Program-made: the position numbers and the translations under genes
Assembly: GCA_034412795.1 (NCBI GenBank)
Contig: DAOUMD010000185.1
Coordinates: 4,416 to 68,415, forward strand
DNA: 64,000 nucleotides
Reading direction: 5' to 3'
Source of the DNA: JAUVPY01 sp034412795
Lineage (GTDB): Bacteria > Chloroflexota > Anaerolineae > 4572-78 > NAK82
In this document: one piece after another, positions 43,548 to 52,254 of the stretch
Layout of the letters: the number at the start of each line of letters is the position of its first letter
Position numbering within the stretch: the stretch's first letter is position 1
Notes under the pieces: generated by a model
Database searches by the model: none
The model's input: the letters and a program-made list of their open reading frames with translations, nothing else
Told to the model about the DNA's origin: nothing

Positions 43548-44021
43548 ATGGCCAAGAGACGAAAGCGCCCGCAGACTAGCAACAGGCTGCCTATCCCGGT
43601 GTGGATGGTGGGGCTGGCGGGGTTGATCCTGGTGGCAGCAGGACTGATTGTTTTGATGGAGCGTCAAGACTCTAATCCAGATTCCAGTGGGCTTCCTTAT
43701 CCAAACATAGCGCGCGTTTCCCCGGCCGAAGCTCACAATCAACAACAGGCCGGCACGGGTATCATCATTGATGTGCGTGAAGCACCGTTTTATCAAGAAT
43801 CCCACGCGGCTGGGGCACTCTCTATTCCAGAGGATGAGTTACTAGCACACGTGGAGAACTTACCTGCCGATAAAACGCTTATCTTCTACTGAACCTGACC
43901 GGCCGAAGAGAGTAGTGCCCGGGTGGCACAGACGTTGGTAAATGGTGGAGTTACGAATGTACAAGTCATACAAGGAGGTCTCGACGCCTGGCGGGGACAG
44001 GGCTTTCCGATGGAGCCATAA
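43548..44021 (+). CDS. Membrane-anchored rhodanese with two in-frame TGA codons (predicted selenoprotein)
   Basis: Read with TGA as selenocysteine this is 157 residues. A basic N-terminus precedes a membrane helix (~19-37, WMVGLAGLILVAAGLIVLM), then a rhodanese domain: ARVSPAEAHNQQQAGTGIII, IDVREAPFYQESHAAGALSI, LPADKTLIFY, then TGA-Thr-TGA-Pro, then AEESSARVAQTLVNGGVTN and VIQGGLDAWRGQGFP. Homologs of this type carry Y-C-x-C-P-x-E-x-x-SA at this place. The TGAs (43890-43892 and 43896-43898, residues 115 and 117) therefore replace exactly the two cysteines. The frame continues without shift to TAA at 44019-44021, where the response-regulator ATG begins at the very next base. A SECIS-like hairpin follows at the right distance. 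AGGAAGG precedes the ATG. The alternative is a pseudogene with two nonsense mutations, which is much less likely. A standard caller would stop at 43892. Confidence 0.82.
43915..43929 (+). promoter_or_regulatory. Candidate bacterial SECIS hairpin
   Basis: GTGCC (43915-43919) pairs with GGCAC (43925-43929) around the loop CGGGT. The loop begins 21 bases after the second TGA and 27 after the first, and has G at its second position. This agrees with the general bacterial SECIS rule as I recall it (small loop with G in the first two positions, 16-37 bases after UGA). The hairpin lies within codons that encode conserved SARVA residues. Confidence 0.6.
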
Positions 44022-44702
44022 ATGACAGAACGTATCCTGGTGGTTGAAGACGAAGCACGAATCGCCAGCCTGATCAGCCGTACGCTGCGCCTGGAAGGGT
44101 ATCAGGTAGAGGTAGCACCCAATGGCGAGACCGCGCTGGACAAGGCGCTTAGCAATCCACCTGACCTACTCGTGCTCGACGTGATGCTGCCCGACATAGA
44201 CGGCCTGGAGGTGTGCCGACAGTTGCGGATGGCCGGCTGCGATGAACCGGTGTTGATGCTGACCGCCAAAGACGCCATCCGAGACCGGGTGGCGGGGCTT
44301 GACGCTGGCGCCGATGATTACCTGGTCAAACCTTTCGCCTTCGATGAGTTGCTGGCACGTATCCGCGCCCTGCTGCGCCGTGCGGCTCCACCCGAGGCGG
44401 ACGCACCGTTGCAGTTCGCCGATCTGGTGCTCGATTCAACCACCCGTCAGGCGCGGCGTGGTGACCGCGATATCGAGTTGACGGCCAAGGAATACGATGT
44501 GCTTGAGCTTTTTATGCATCACCCGCGCCAGGTGCTGACGCGCGACATCATCTACGACCGCATCTGGGGTTATGACTTTGGCGGTGAGTCTAACATAATC
44601 GAAGTTTACGTTCGCTACTTACGTGCGAAATTGGAGGCGGGAGGCGAGCCTCGCCTGATTTACACCTTACGCGGCGTGGGCTACGTATTACGAGAAGAGT
44701 AG
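44022..44702 (+). CDS. OmpR/PhoB-family response regulator
   Basis: This is a 226-residue protein. The receiver domain has ILVVEDEARI, phospho-acceptor Asp53 in LLVLDVMLPDIDG, LMLTAKD and Lys in DYLVKPFAFDEL. The OmpR-type winged helix (~130-226) includes ELTAKEYDVLELFMHHPRQV, IWGYDFGGESNIIEVYVRYL, RAKLE and TLRGVGYVLRE. The ATG is the base after the rhodanese TAA, so translation is probably coupled to passage of a ribosome through the selenocysteine codons. The paired kinase starts 10 bases after its stop. Confidence 0.96.
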   Translation: MTERILVVEDEARIASLISRTLRLEGYQVEVAPNGETALDKALSNPPDLLVLDVMLPDIDGLEVCRQLRMAGCDEPVLMLTAKDAIRDRVAGLDAGADDYLVKPFAFDELLARIRALLRRAAPPEADAPLQFADLVLDSTTRQARRGDRDIELTAKEYDVLELFMHHPRQVLTRDIIYDRIWGYDFGGESNIIEVYVRYLRAKLEAGGEPRLIYTLRGVGYVLREE

Positions 44703-44712
44703 CCTGAGCAAT

Positions 44713-46137
44713 ATGTCCATTCGTGTTCGACTGACTCTTGGATACCTCGCTGTACTGACGGCCATCCTAATTGTCTTCAGCGCCGTCGTATACACCTTCC
44801 TCAGCATCAGCATGTTGAATGAAGTGGATCACATTCTGTGGGACCGGGCGGCACAGGTAGGTGCGGTTATCGCAACTCAAAACGACCCGCGCACTGTGAT
44901 ACGCACCGGGCTGGTCGATTTGCCGCCGCTGGACGTTTTCTCAACGCCGGCGGTCTACATCCAGGTTATCCGGGGCGACGGAAGCGTGGCGCGCCAATCG
45001 CAGAATCTCGGCGAACAACGACTGCCTCTGGACGCTGACCTGCTGGCAATCAATCTGAGGAACCAACCAGCGTTTAAGACTCTCGTCTTTGAAAACGGTG
45101 TACGCCTGCGCATGGTGAGTGTTCCCATTTCGTGGAGAGAAGAGGTAGTGGGGGCGGTGCAGGTGGGGCAGCCACTGATTGAAGTCGATGCCACACTGCA
45201 CCGTGTCCTCATCCTGCTGATGGGAGGCATCATTGTCACCATAGTGGTGGCCGGAGGGGTGGGTTTATTGATGTCGTGGCTGGCTTTGCGGCCCATCGAC
45301 CGCATCACGCAGACAACAGGGCAAATCGTCCGCGCGCAAGACCTGGGCCGACGCCTGCCCGTCCCGGCCACCGACGACGAAGTCGGGCGGCTGGTTAGCA
45401 CCTTCAACGCCATGTTAGAACGCCTGGACCGACTCTTTCAAGCACAGCAGCGTCTGGGCGCCGACGTGTCACACGAATTGCGCACGCCGCTGACGACTAT
45501 CCGGGGTAATGTAGACCTGCTGCGACGTGGCGCTGCCGACGACCCCACAGAGCGAGCGGCTGCCCTGGACGCCATCGAGGGGGAAGTGAGCCGCATGAAC
45601 CGGCTGGTGGCCGATCTGCTTTTATTGGCCCAAGCCGAAGCTGGCATGCAGCTAGAGAAGCAGCCGGTCGAACTGGACACCTTGATTTTAGAAGTCTACA
45701 GACAGGCCCAACTTATGTCAGCCACGCAGTTCCCCCTCGGCGAGAGGGTGACGATTCGCCTGGGACACGAAGACCAGGCCATGATCGAAGGCGATCCGGA
45801 TCGGCTCAAGCAACTGTTACTCAATTTGATAGACAACGCCCTCAAATACACACCGCCGGGCGGAACAGTTACCCTCTCCCTATATCGCGACCAAGAGTGG
45901 GTGCGGGTAACAGTCGAAGACACCGGCGTGGGCATTTCGCCTGACGTGCTGCCGCACATCTTTGACCGGTTCTACCGGGCCCAACGCGAAGGACGTAAGG
46001 GTGTCGGATTGGGCCTTTCGATCGCTAGCTGGATTGCCGAGGCTCACGGCGGACGTCTGAGCGTAGAAAGCGAAGTCGGTCAGGGTACCAAGTTTACTTT
46101 GTGGCTGCCGACAGAAGCGGTGGACGATTCAGGATAA
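44713..46137 (+). CDS. Membrane sensor histidine kinase
   Basis: This is a 474-residue protein. Membrane helices at ~9-31 and ~160-185 bracket an extracytoplasmic sensor domain (~32-158). A HAMP domain (~186-238, LRPIDRITQTTGQIVRAQDL) is followed by HisKA with SHELRTPLTTIRGNVD (phospho-His ~251) and HATPase_c with LLNLIDNALKYTPPGG (N box), VEDTGVGISPDVLPHIFDRF (G1/F boxes) and GLGLSIASWIAEAHGG (G2). It phosphorylates the regulator encoded just upstream. With the rhodanese as first gene, a thiol or sulfur-related signal is a reasonable inference, but the sensor domain itself shows no conserved Cys. A strong dyad ends the operon. Confidence 0.96.
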   Translation: MSIRVRLTLGYLAVLTAILIVFSAVVYTFLSISMLNEVDHILWDRAAQVGAVIATQNDPRTVIRTGLVDLPPLDVFSTPAVYIQVIRGDGSVARQSQNLGEQRLPLDADLLAINLRNQPAFKTLVFENGVRLRMVSVPISWREEVVGAVQVGQPLIEVDATLHRVLILLMGGIIVTIVVAGGVGLLMSWLALRPIDRITQTTGQIVRAQDLGRRLPVPATDDEVGRLVSTFNAMLERLDRLFQAQQRLGADVSHELRTPLTTIRGNVDLLRRGAADDPTERAAALDAIEGEVSRMNRLVADLLLLAQAEAGMQLEKQPVELDTLILEVYRQAQLMSATQFPLGERVTIRLGHEDQAMIEGDPDRLKQLLLNLIDNALKYTPPGGTVTLSLYRDQEWVRVTVEDTGVGISPDVLPHIFDRFYRAQREGRKGVGLGLSIASWIAEAHGGRLSVESEVGQGTKFTLWLPTEAVDDSG

Positions 46138-46141
46138 GGTT

Positions 46142-46199
46142 CCCAAAGTCTTGCCCGTCCTGGCTCGCGGGCGCGGGCCAGGACGGGCAAAACCTTGGG
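46142..46199 (+). terminator. Long terminator-like dyad after the two-component operon
   Basis: Arms at 46142-46164 and 46177-46199 (TTGCCCGTCCTGGC against GCCAGGACGGGCAA as the core) pair over about 23 bp with two mismatches around a GC-rich loop. It starts four bases after the kinase stop. There is no long T-run, so it may be a structural or dispersed-repeat terminator. Confidence 0.65.
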
Positions 46200-46225
46200 C
46201 GTCTGCTAAAATTCGGAAAATAGTA

Positions 46226-46254
46226 TTGAAAATCACGTCACGTTATGGTACACT
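46226..46254 (+). promoter_or_regulatory. Promoter for MBL-fold gene
   Basis: TTGAAA (46226-46231), a 17-base spacer and TACACT (46249-46254), 49 bases upstream of ATG 46304. Confidence 0.6.
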
Positions 46255-46303
46255 ATGGGACGGGAACCATTCCTAACAACATCTTGATCACGGTGATATC
46301 TAA

Positions 46304-47146
46304 ATGGAAGAAATCGCTCCTGGTGTCTATGTCAAAACCGATTACGAAGGTGCAAATGTGGGGTGTATCCTCACCGACGTGGGGGCCATTGTTGTAGACA
46401 CACCTCTCATCCCAGCCGACGGGAAAGCCTGGGTGGCTGAGGTGGCCAAGGTAACGGACAAGGTGCTGTACGTTTTCAACACCGACCATCACCGGGCTCA
46501 CATCCTGGGTAATCAATACTTCGACGCGCCGGTTATCGCCCACGAAGAGGCCTGGAGAGAGATATCGAGTTATAAGGACACATTCATCGAACGCACCAAG
46601 AATATCTTCAAAAAGCGGCCTGAGATTGCCGCCCAGTTCGACGAGATCGAACTTAAGAAACCAGAAATCACTTTCACAGGACGGCTCTACCTGAAGAAGG
46701 GAGGGCGCGAAATCCACTTTACCTACCTGGGGGGGCACACGCCGGCTACCAGCGGCGTGTGGCTACCCAGCGAGCGCATCCTTTTCACTGGCGACGTCGT
46801 GGTCGTGGGGGAGCATCCGTCGCTGGGACAGAGCGTCAGTAAAGAATGGCTGGAGGTGCTGACCCGGCTGCGTAAGTCGTCGCTGACGTACATTGTGCCC
46901 GGTCATGGCCCCCTGTGTAACGTCGAGGCGACGGAGCCAGTATCTGAATATATTCGCACTATGCGTGCAAAGGTACGCAGCCAATATCGTTCGGGGCGCA
47001 CCAAATCTGAGTCTGCGGTGGTCATCAACCAGATGATCGATTACTTCCCCTATCGGCCGGGGGATAAGTCTTTTGTGGAAAAACGTATCCGGGCGGGGAT
47101 CAGCCGGGTATATGACGAGATGAAGGTCATCTACGGCGAAGGGTAG
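46304..47146 (+). CDS. Metallo-beta-lactamase-fold protein with altered metal site
   Basis: This is a 280-residue protein. MBL-fold features: VYVKTDYEGANVGCILTDVG, IVVDTPLIPADG, FNTDHHRAHILGN, YLGGHTPAT, ILFTGDVVVV and YIVPGHGPLC. The usual HxHxDH box would align as NTHxHxDHxxGN, but here it reads NTDHHRAHILGN. The first His is Asp and the Asp is Ala, so one metal site is weakened or rebuilt, perhaps with the extra His. The remaining ligands (His in GGHT, Asp in TGDV, His in PGHG) are present. The C-terminal ~70 residues are helical and basic (RAKVRSQYRSGRTKSES). The substrate is unknown. It has its own promoter. Confidence 0.88.
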   Translation: MEEIAPGVYVKTDYEGANVGCILTDVGAIVVDTPLIPADGKAWVAEVAKVTDKVLYVFNTDHHRAHILGNQYFDAPVIAHEEAWREISSYKDTFIERTKNIFKKRPEIAAQFDEIELKKPEITFTGRLYLKKGGREIHFTYLGGHTPATSGVWLPSERILFTGDVVVVGEHPSLGQSVSKEWLEVLTRLRKSSLTYIVPGHGPLCNVEATEPVSEYIRTMRAKVRSQYRSGRTKSESAVVINQMIDYFPYRPGDKSFVEKRIRAGISRVYDEMKVIYGEG

Positions 47147-47258
47147 CTCCTGGAGGGGGCGATACCACGCCTCACTATCCAACGCGATTTCAACTCGCTC
47201 CCGACCTTGGTCACCGTCCCGGCACAGCCGATTCGATTCAAACCCCCATCAGAACCGA

Positions 47259-47287
47259 TTGAAAATTAGCTGAGAAAGTGATACAAT
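47259..47287 (+). promoter_or_regulatory. Promoter for the AMMECR1 gene
   Basis: TTGAAA (47259-47264), a 17-base spacer and TACAAT (47282-47287), about 70 bases before the start. Confidence 0.6.
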
Positions 47288-47356
47288 AGATAGGGTACCG
47301 CCTACCTGCCCCCTGACCTTGGTCTCTGATCTCCAGACTGATCTGCGAGGTGGCGC

Positions 47357-47944
47357 ATGAATACTCAAGACTCATCGCACGCGGAAGCGGCAGACACCCC
47401 CCACCTGAGCAAAATTGAAAAAGCGAAGCTGCTGAAAATCGCCCGGGAAACGCTGACTGAGTATCTGACGACCGGCACCACGCCTGAGTACACGCCCGAA
47501 GGACCCGGGTTGTTGCAAGAGGTGGCAGCCTTCGTCACGTTGCGCCGGCGAAATGGTGAATTGCGAGGATGCATCGGGCGAATAGAAGTCTCGCAGCCAC
47601 TGTATCGCACCATCCAAGAATCGGTCATCTCGGCTGCGACCAACGACTTTCGTTTCCCATCCGTAACGGCAGCGGAGTTGAACGACATCCTCATCGAGAT
47701 CTCAGCCCTCTCCCCCTTCCGGCCACTCGGCAGACCTGACGAAATACAGATCGGCCGGCATGGGCTGCTGATCCGCATGGATCTCCACGTCGGTCTGCTG
47801 TTGCCCCAGGTGGCCAGCGACCGGGGCTGGGATCGCGACGAGTTCTTGCGCGCCATCTGCCTCAAGGCCGGACTCCCCCCCGACGCCTGGCGCGACGCTA
47901 ACTTGTACGTCTTCACAGCCGAGGTATTTGAGGAGGAAGGATAA
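47357..47944 (+). CDS. AMMECR1-domain protein (AmmeMemoRadiSam system protein A type)
   Basis: This is a 195-residue protein. The AMMECR1 domain spans ~25-190: LLKIARETLTEYLTTGTTPE, FVTLRRRNGELRGCIGRIE (the LRGCIG hallmark), VISAATNDFRFPSVTAAELN, IEISALSPFRPL, GLLIRMDLHVGLLLPQVASD and FLRAICLKAGLPPDAWRDAN. In many bacteria it works with a MEMO protein and a radical-SAM enzyme in a system whose product is unknown; neither partner is in this window. It is cytoplasmic and of normal length. GAGGTGG lies about ten bases before the ATG. Confidence 0.93.
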   Translation: MNTQDSSHAEAADTPHLSKIEKAKLLKIARETLTEYLTTGTTPEYTPEGPGLLQEVAAFVTLRRRNGELRGCIGRIEVSQPLYRTIQESVISAATNDFRFPSVTAAELNDILIEISALSPFRPLGRPDEIQIGRHGLLIRMDLHVGLLLPQVASDRGWDRDEFLRAICLKAGLPPDAWRDANLYVFTAEVFEEEG

Positions 47945-48191
47945 GGTAAAGTTCTTTCACATCGCTGATACTTGCTTTGGCCTGGAACTTCCAATTTCCC
48001 TTCCGCAACTACGACTCCAACTCCAACTCCTACCCCTAATCCAATTTCCCTTTCTACTCCTTCTTCCAGTCTCCGACTCCCTGCCTCAACTTCTCTTCAC
48101 CGCCGAGATATATACCTTCACATCTCCGGCTCCAAACCACACAAGCAGTAGCGGCAATTAGAAATCGAAAAACATCACAAAGGAGTAAACG
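47945..48191. other. Pyrimidine-rich intergenic region
   Basis: The stretch is full of short repeating words (CCAATTTCCCTT twice, ACTCCAACTCCAACTCC, TTCTACTCCTTCTTCC). No promoter, dyad or gene is convincing. AAAGGAG sits just before the next gene. Confidence 0.5.
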
Positions 48192-50432
48192 ATGAACAAG
48201 AGAAAACTATGGCCGTTGATTGCTGCGCCGGGTCTGGCGACGATGGGCTTACTGCTCGCGTTGCTCCTGCTCGGCTGGGGTACGGCTGGTGCAGCGACTG
48301 GCAAGGCCGGCCCTCTGCCCGACCCCCTCGCTCAAGACGACAGTTTTACCATCTCAGGAACCGTAACCTGCAAAAGTGAAGTACTCTCGGATGTTGAAGT
48401 CTACGTCTGGTATCGAGATCAAGGTCACGGTGTCCTGAGCGATACCACCGACAACAACGGCTATTACAGCGTGGTGCTGGAAAGTGGAGAATACTACGAT
48501 CTAATCTTCAACCCACCCTGTGGACAAGAGTGTGCCTCTCAGGCCCTCAAAGGGGTTACCGGACCACCTGACCAGACTCGAAATGTTACCCTGCCGCCAG
48601 GCTACAATGTCTCGGGTACGATCACAGATGGCACCGCTACAACAATCAGTGATGTCACTATCTACGCATACAATCGCGATACCGCCGACGGATTTGGTTT
48701 GCGACCTTCCCGTTCTAATGGGCAATATTGCGCCGACTTGGTGTCAGGCACCTACGAGCTCGGCTTCACACCTCTTCCATGTCGAGGACTCGGTCCCAAA
48801 ACCATAGAAACTACCGTTGACCAGGATAAGATCCTGGATGTCGTTCTGCCACCCGGGTTCACTGTAAGTGGGTGCATCACCGACGAATCGGCCAATCCAG
48901 TGCCGGGCGTTCAGATCTATGCATACGATGACGATGTAGGCGGCTTTGGATTTGCCCCCACCAATGAGACAGGTTGCTATAGTGGCACCCTTCCCACCGG
49001 AACCTTCGATTTCCAGTTCATCCCGCCGCCATGGCGTGGTCTGGGTTCCATCACCGTCGTTGACGTGGTCAGCGAAACGGACGAGTGCCCAAACACACGG
49101 TTGCCCATAACCCTGCCATCGGGCTTCACCCTTTCGGGGAAAGTCACCTGCAACGGCGCACCGCTCAAGAACGTTTATGTGTACGCCAAACCGCTGGAAG
49201 GAGTCTCTCCCAACGATGACCTGGTCGGCTGGGGACTCTACACGGTGGACGACGGCTCTTATGCGCTCCCCTTGGTGCCGGGTCCTTATTCCCTGGAATT
49301 CATACCACCCCCGGCAATGGGGCTCAATAGCAAAGAAACCACCAGGATGCGTCTCGTAACTGACACCGTGTACAATGTGAATCTGTGCAGTATTTGCAGT
49401 GGCGACTGGGTGATCGAGACCGTGGACAGCGACGGAAATGTGGGGGCTCACACCTCGATGGCTTTGGAGCCAAATTATCCTTATGTGCCTCACATAAGTT
49501 ATCAGGACATCACCAACGGTAGCCTGAAGTATGCTCGATTGAGAAGCACCAACTGGTTCAGCGAGACGGTAGATTCCGGAGGTGATTGGACCTCGTTGGC
49601 GTTGGTGCCAACCCATCCCTACACCTCGTGCATCAGCAACTATGACTCTGATGGTTACGCACTCAGGTATGCCCGGCGCGACGGTGTGACCTGGACCATT
49701 GAGCTAGTAGACAGAGGTGGAATGCACGGCACTTCATTGGCGCTCGCGTCAACTTATCCTTTTACCCCCCAGATAAGTTACCATGTGCCTTTCGAGGTCC
49801 TTGATCTGAAGCATGCCTATCAGAGTGGCAATTCTTGGGTAATTCAGACCGTGGACAGTTATGGATCTGTAGGAACATACAATGCGCTGGCACTCGACAG
49901 TAATGGCAATCCCCACATCAGCTATCGCTATTGGGATACCTATGACCTGAAGTATGCTTGGTGGAGTGGCACCACATGGCACAGAGAAACAGTGGATAGC
50001 GAGGGAGACGTAGGGAGCTACACCTCACTGGCGTTGGACAGTAGCAGCAATCCCCATATCAGTTACTTCGACGAAACAAACGACGACTTGAAATATGCCC
50101 AGTCGAGCGAAGCCACCTGGTTAATCAAGACAGTAGACAGTGTAGGGGATGTAGGTAGGTTCACTTCACTGGTACTGGACAGCAACGACAACTCTCATAT
50201 CAGCTACTACGACGCCGCTAATGGCAACTTGAAACTGGCCTACTCTAACGGCACAGCCTGGTTCATCCAAACCGTGGACAACGAGGGAGACGTGGGCCAG
50301 TATAGCTCGCTGGCCTTGGATGGAGATGGCTGCCCACACATCAGCTACTACGATGCCACCCATGGGGACCTCAAGTATGCCTACCTGCCGGTCTACCACA
50401 TTTACTTGCCAATTATTCTCAAGAATTATTAA
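48192..50432 (+). CDS. Large secreted beta-repeat protein with YLP-type tail
   Basis: This is a 746-residue protein. The signal peptide is ~1-35 (LLLALLLLGWGTAGAAT). Four carboxypeptidase-regulatory-like domains of ~85 residues follow (starts FTISGTVTCKSEVLSD, YNVSGTITDGTATTIS, FTVSGCITDESANPVP, FTLSGKVTCNGAPLKN), each ending in an FxPxPxRGLGxxT-like close. From ~400 there are eight repeats of about 40 residues (TVDS.GDVG.YTSLALDS, then NPHISYYD and DLKYAY), likely a beta-propeller. The end HIYLPIILKNY is a YLP-type tail. It is probably exported and surface-bound, with a binding role. AAAGGAG precedes the start. The next gene also has a YLP tail and may be co-transcribed (54-base gap). Confidence 0.87.
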   Translation: MNKRKLWPLIAAPGLATMGLLLALLLLGWGTAGAATGKAGPLPDPLAQDDSFTISGTVTCKSEVLSDVEVYVWYRDQGHGVLSDTTDNNGYYSVVLESGEYYDLIFNPPCGQECASQALKGVTGPPDQTRNVTLPPGYNVSGTITDGTATTISDVTIYAYNRDTADGFGLRPSRSNGQYCADLVSGTYELGFTPLPCRGLGPKTIETTVDQDKILDVVLPPGFTVSGCITDESANPVPGVQIYAYDDDVGGFGFAPTNETGCYSGTLPTGTFDFQFIPPPWRGLGSITVVDVVSETDECPNTRLPITLPSGFTLSGKVTCNGAPLKNVYVYAKPLEGVSPNDDLVGWGLYTVDDGSYALPLVPGPYSLEFIPPPAMGLNSKETTRMRLVTDTVYNVNLCSICSGDWVIETVDSDGNVGAHTSMALEPNYPYVPHISYQDITNGSLKYARLRSTNWFSETVDSGGDWTSLALVPTHPYTSCISNYDSDGYALRYARRDGVTWTIELVDRGGMHGTSLALASTYPFTPQISYHVPFEVLDLKHAYQSGNSWVIQTVDSYGSVGTYNALALDSNGNPHISYRYWDTYDLKYAWWSGTTWHRETVDSEGDVGSYTSLALDSSSNPHISYFDETNDDLKYAQSSEATWLIKTVDSVGDVGRFTSLVLDSNDNSHISYYDAANGNLKLAYSNGTAWFIQTVDNEGDVGQYSSLALDGDGCPHISYYDATHGDLKYAYLPVYHIYLPIILKNY

Positions 50433-50486
50433 CCGTCTGGCAGTGAATTCTTTTGGTATCGAAGGCAAATCGATGGACCTTCGCCA

Positions 50487-52229
50487 ATGCGTGAAGACAA
50501 AGTAGTAAAACTGATGCGCAGAAAACAACTCACCTACCGCTGGGTTGGACTTGCTTTGGTCCTACTGATACTGGCTACTGGGGTTCCTCCCCTACTAGGA
50601 GCCACATCTAAAAGCTCCCCATTGTTCTCTGCTGATGATGATCTTCAGCTTTCGACAGCAGCAGTCAACTGGCCTTATAAGGGGATGACGTATGTCTCCT
50701 GGACACAGGGCGACTACCCCTGGGCTACGAGCTGGCGAGCTCAAACCTACATCGACTCCCAGGCCACCTCGCAGGTTGCTATCACTACCACCCGTCCCTA
50801 CGAAGGTCAAGGATCACTGGCGCTCACAGTTGACCTCATCGGGGGCCATGCCAACAATAGTAACGGCGAGACGTTCGTTGACATGCGCTACCACCCGCCT
50901 CTGATGGAACCTCCCTGTTGTCTCTCCATCCCGGTCAATTTGGAGGATACCCAAGTTAGCGCGCAGGTGTACTGTCCGAAAGGCAGCAGAGGAGATCTTT
51001 CAAAACCCAATGGCCTGCAGCTTTTCGCCAAGTCGGTGGATGAAAGTGAAAACTGGTGGAGCTTTTACGGAAATTGGCACAACATCCAAGAGGAGACATG
51101 GAACGAAGTGACGATGACGCCGAGCACGGTGGCTCCGCCCGATGGCTACAAGGACCCACTCTTCGATCCCACCCAAATCGTGGCACTGGGACTGAAGATC
51201 GGTGCGGGAGGTGGGTCTACGGCCACGTTTACCGGCACTTGCTGGCTGGACAATGTCCGTTGGTGGACTGGATGCGCTGAGGCCAAGTATGGGTTTGAAA
51301 ACGTGGAGAACGCCCTGGATCAAATGCGTCGCACTTGCGTCAACTACGTCTCCTTGATCGTGACTTGGTATATGGATACCCCAGATTCAACCAACATCTA
51401 CCCTGACACGCAAAAAACTCACACCGATGAGGAGATCGTCGAGACAATTCAAGAGATCCATAAACGAGGCATGGGTGTCTTGTTAAAGCCGCACGTAGAC
51501 GTGCAGGACGGTACCTGGCGAGGCGAGCTTGCGCCCTCCAACCCAGGTGCCTGGTTTACCAGCTATGAGGCCTTTATTACCCACTATGCGGACATTGCTG
51601 AAGCCAACGACGTCGAGTTGTTCAGCGTTGGCACAGAATTCACTAGCCTTTCCGGCAGCAGCTATGCCTCCAATTGGAATTCAGTTATAGATGCGCTAGA
51701 AGTCCGCTATGACGGCAAGCTCACTTATGCTGCCAATTGGGGCTCGGCACCAAATGCAGAATACATGAACGTCCCGTTCTGGAACCGGTTGGATCTGGCA
51801 GGCATTGACGCCTATTTCCCGCTTAGCAGTGAAGCAGAACCCACGCTTGAGCAACTGATAACCGGTTGGAGCGATTACCAGGGTGAATGTTGGGTTTGTG
51901 ATATTAAAGACTGGCAGGCCACCGTGGGCAAACCGATCATCTTCACCGAGATAGGATACGGCAGCCGCGATTATGCTACCCAGGAACCTTGGCTGGCTGA
52001 TGTGGGGACGACCAATTGCGACTTGCAGGCCAGAGCATATCAGGCCGCGGTTGAAGTACTCAAAGACAAATCGTGGTTTCAAGGTATGTTCTGGTGGACC
52101 TGGACACCATTCTCCGATGCGGGTGGATGCTGCGATCGGGGGTTCACTCCCCAAAACAAACCGGCCGGAGATTTCTTGGCCAGCGCTTATTGTCGCCTAT
52201 ATTTGCCCCTTATTCTCAAAGAGAACTGA
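50487..52229 (+). CDS. Secreted GH113-like glycoside hydrolase with YLP-type tail
   Basis: This is 580 residues (ATG 50514 would shorten it by nine; neither start has a strong ribosome site). A signal helix is ~20-40. A carbohydrate-binding-like beta domain is ~60-255 (GQGSLALTVDLIGG, GTCWLDNVRWW). A TIM barrel covers ~265-555 with YVSLIVTWYMD, EIHKRGMGVLLKPHVDVQDG, FSVGTEFTS (probable acid/base Glu ~383) and IIFTEIGYGSRD (probable nucleophile Glu ~488), then MFWWTWTPF. These features suggest the GH113-like (beta-mannanase-related) group. The end RLYLPLILKEN is a YLP-type tail. It likely cuts external polysaccharides; substrate unproven. Confidence 0.85.
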   Translation: MREDKVVKLMRRKQLTYRWVGLALVLLILATGVPPLLGATSKSSPLFSADDDLQLSTAAVNWPYKGMTYVSWTQGDYPWATSWRAQTYIDSQATSQVAITTTRPYEGQGSLALTVDLIGGHANNSNGETFVDMRYHPPLMEPPCCLSIPVNLEDTQVSAQVYCPKGSRGDLSKPNGLQLFAKSVDESENWWSFYGNWHNIQEETWNEVTMTPSTVAPPDGYKDPLFDPTQIVALGLKIGAGGGSTATFTGTCWLDNVRWWTGCAEAKYGFENVENALDQMRRTCVNYVSLIVTWYMDTPDSTNIYPDTQKTHTDEEIVETIQEIHKRGMGVLLKPHVDVQDGTWRGELAPSNPGAWFTSYEAFITHYADIAEANDVELFSVGTEFTSLSGSSYASNWNSVIDALEVRYDGKLTYAANWGSAPNAEYMNVPFWNRLDLAGIDAYFPLSSEAEPTLEQLITGWSDYQGECWVCDIKDWQATVGKPIIFTEIGYGSRDYATQEPWLADVGTTNCDLQARAYQAAVEVLKDKSWFQGMFWWTWTPFSDAGGCCDRGFTPQNKPAGDFLASAYCRLYLPLILKEN

Positions 52230-52254
52230 TAGCGGGGGACGGAGATCAGAATTT

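Noticed and set aside
48744..49616. 290-codon open frame opposite the beta-repeat protein
   Set aside because: Created by the regular repeat structure of the true gene; no protein family pattern.
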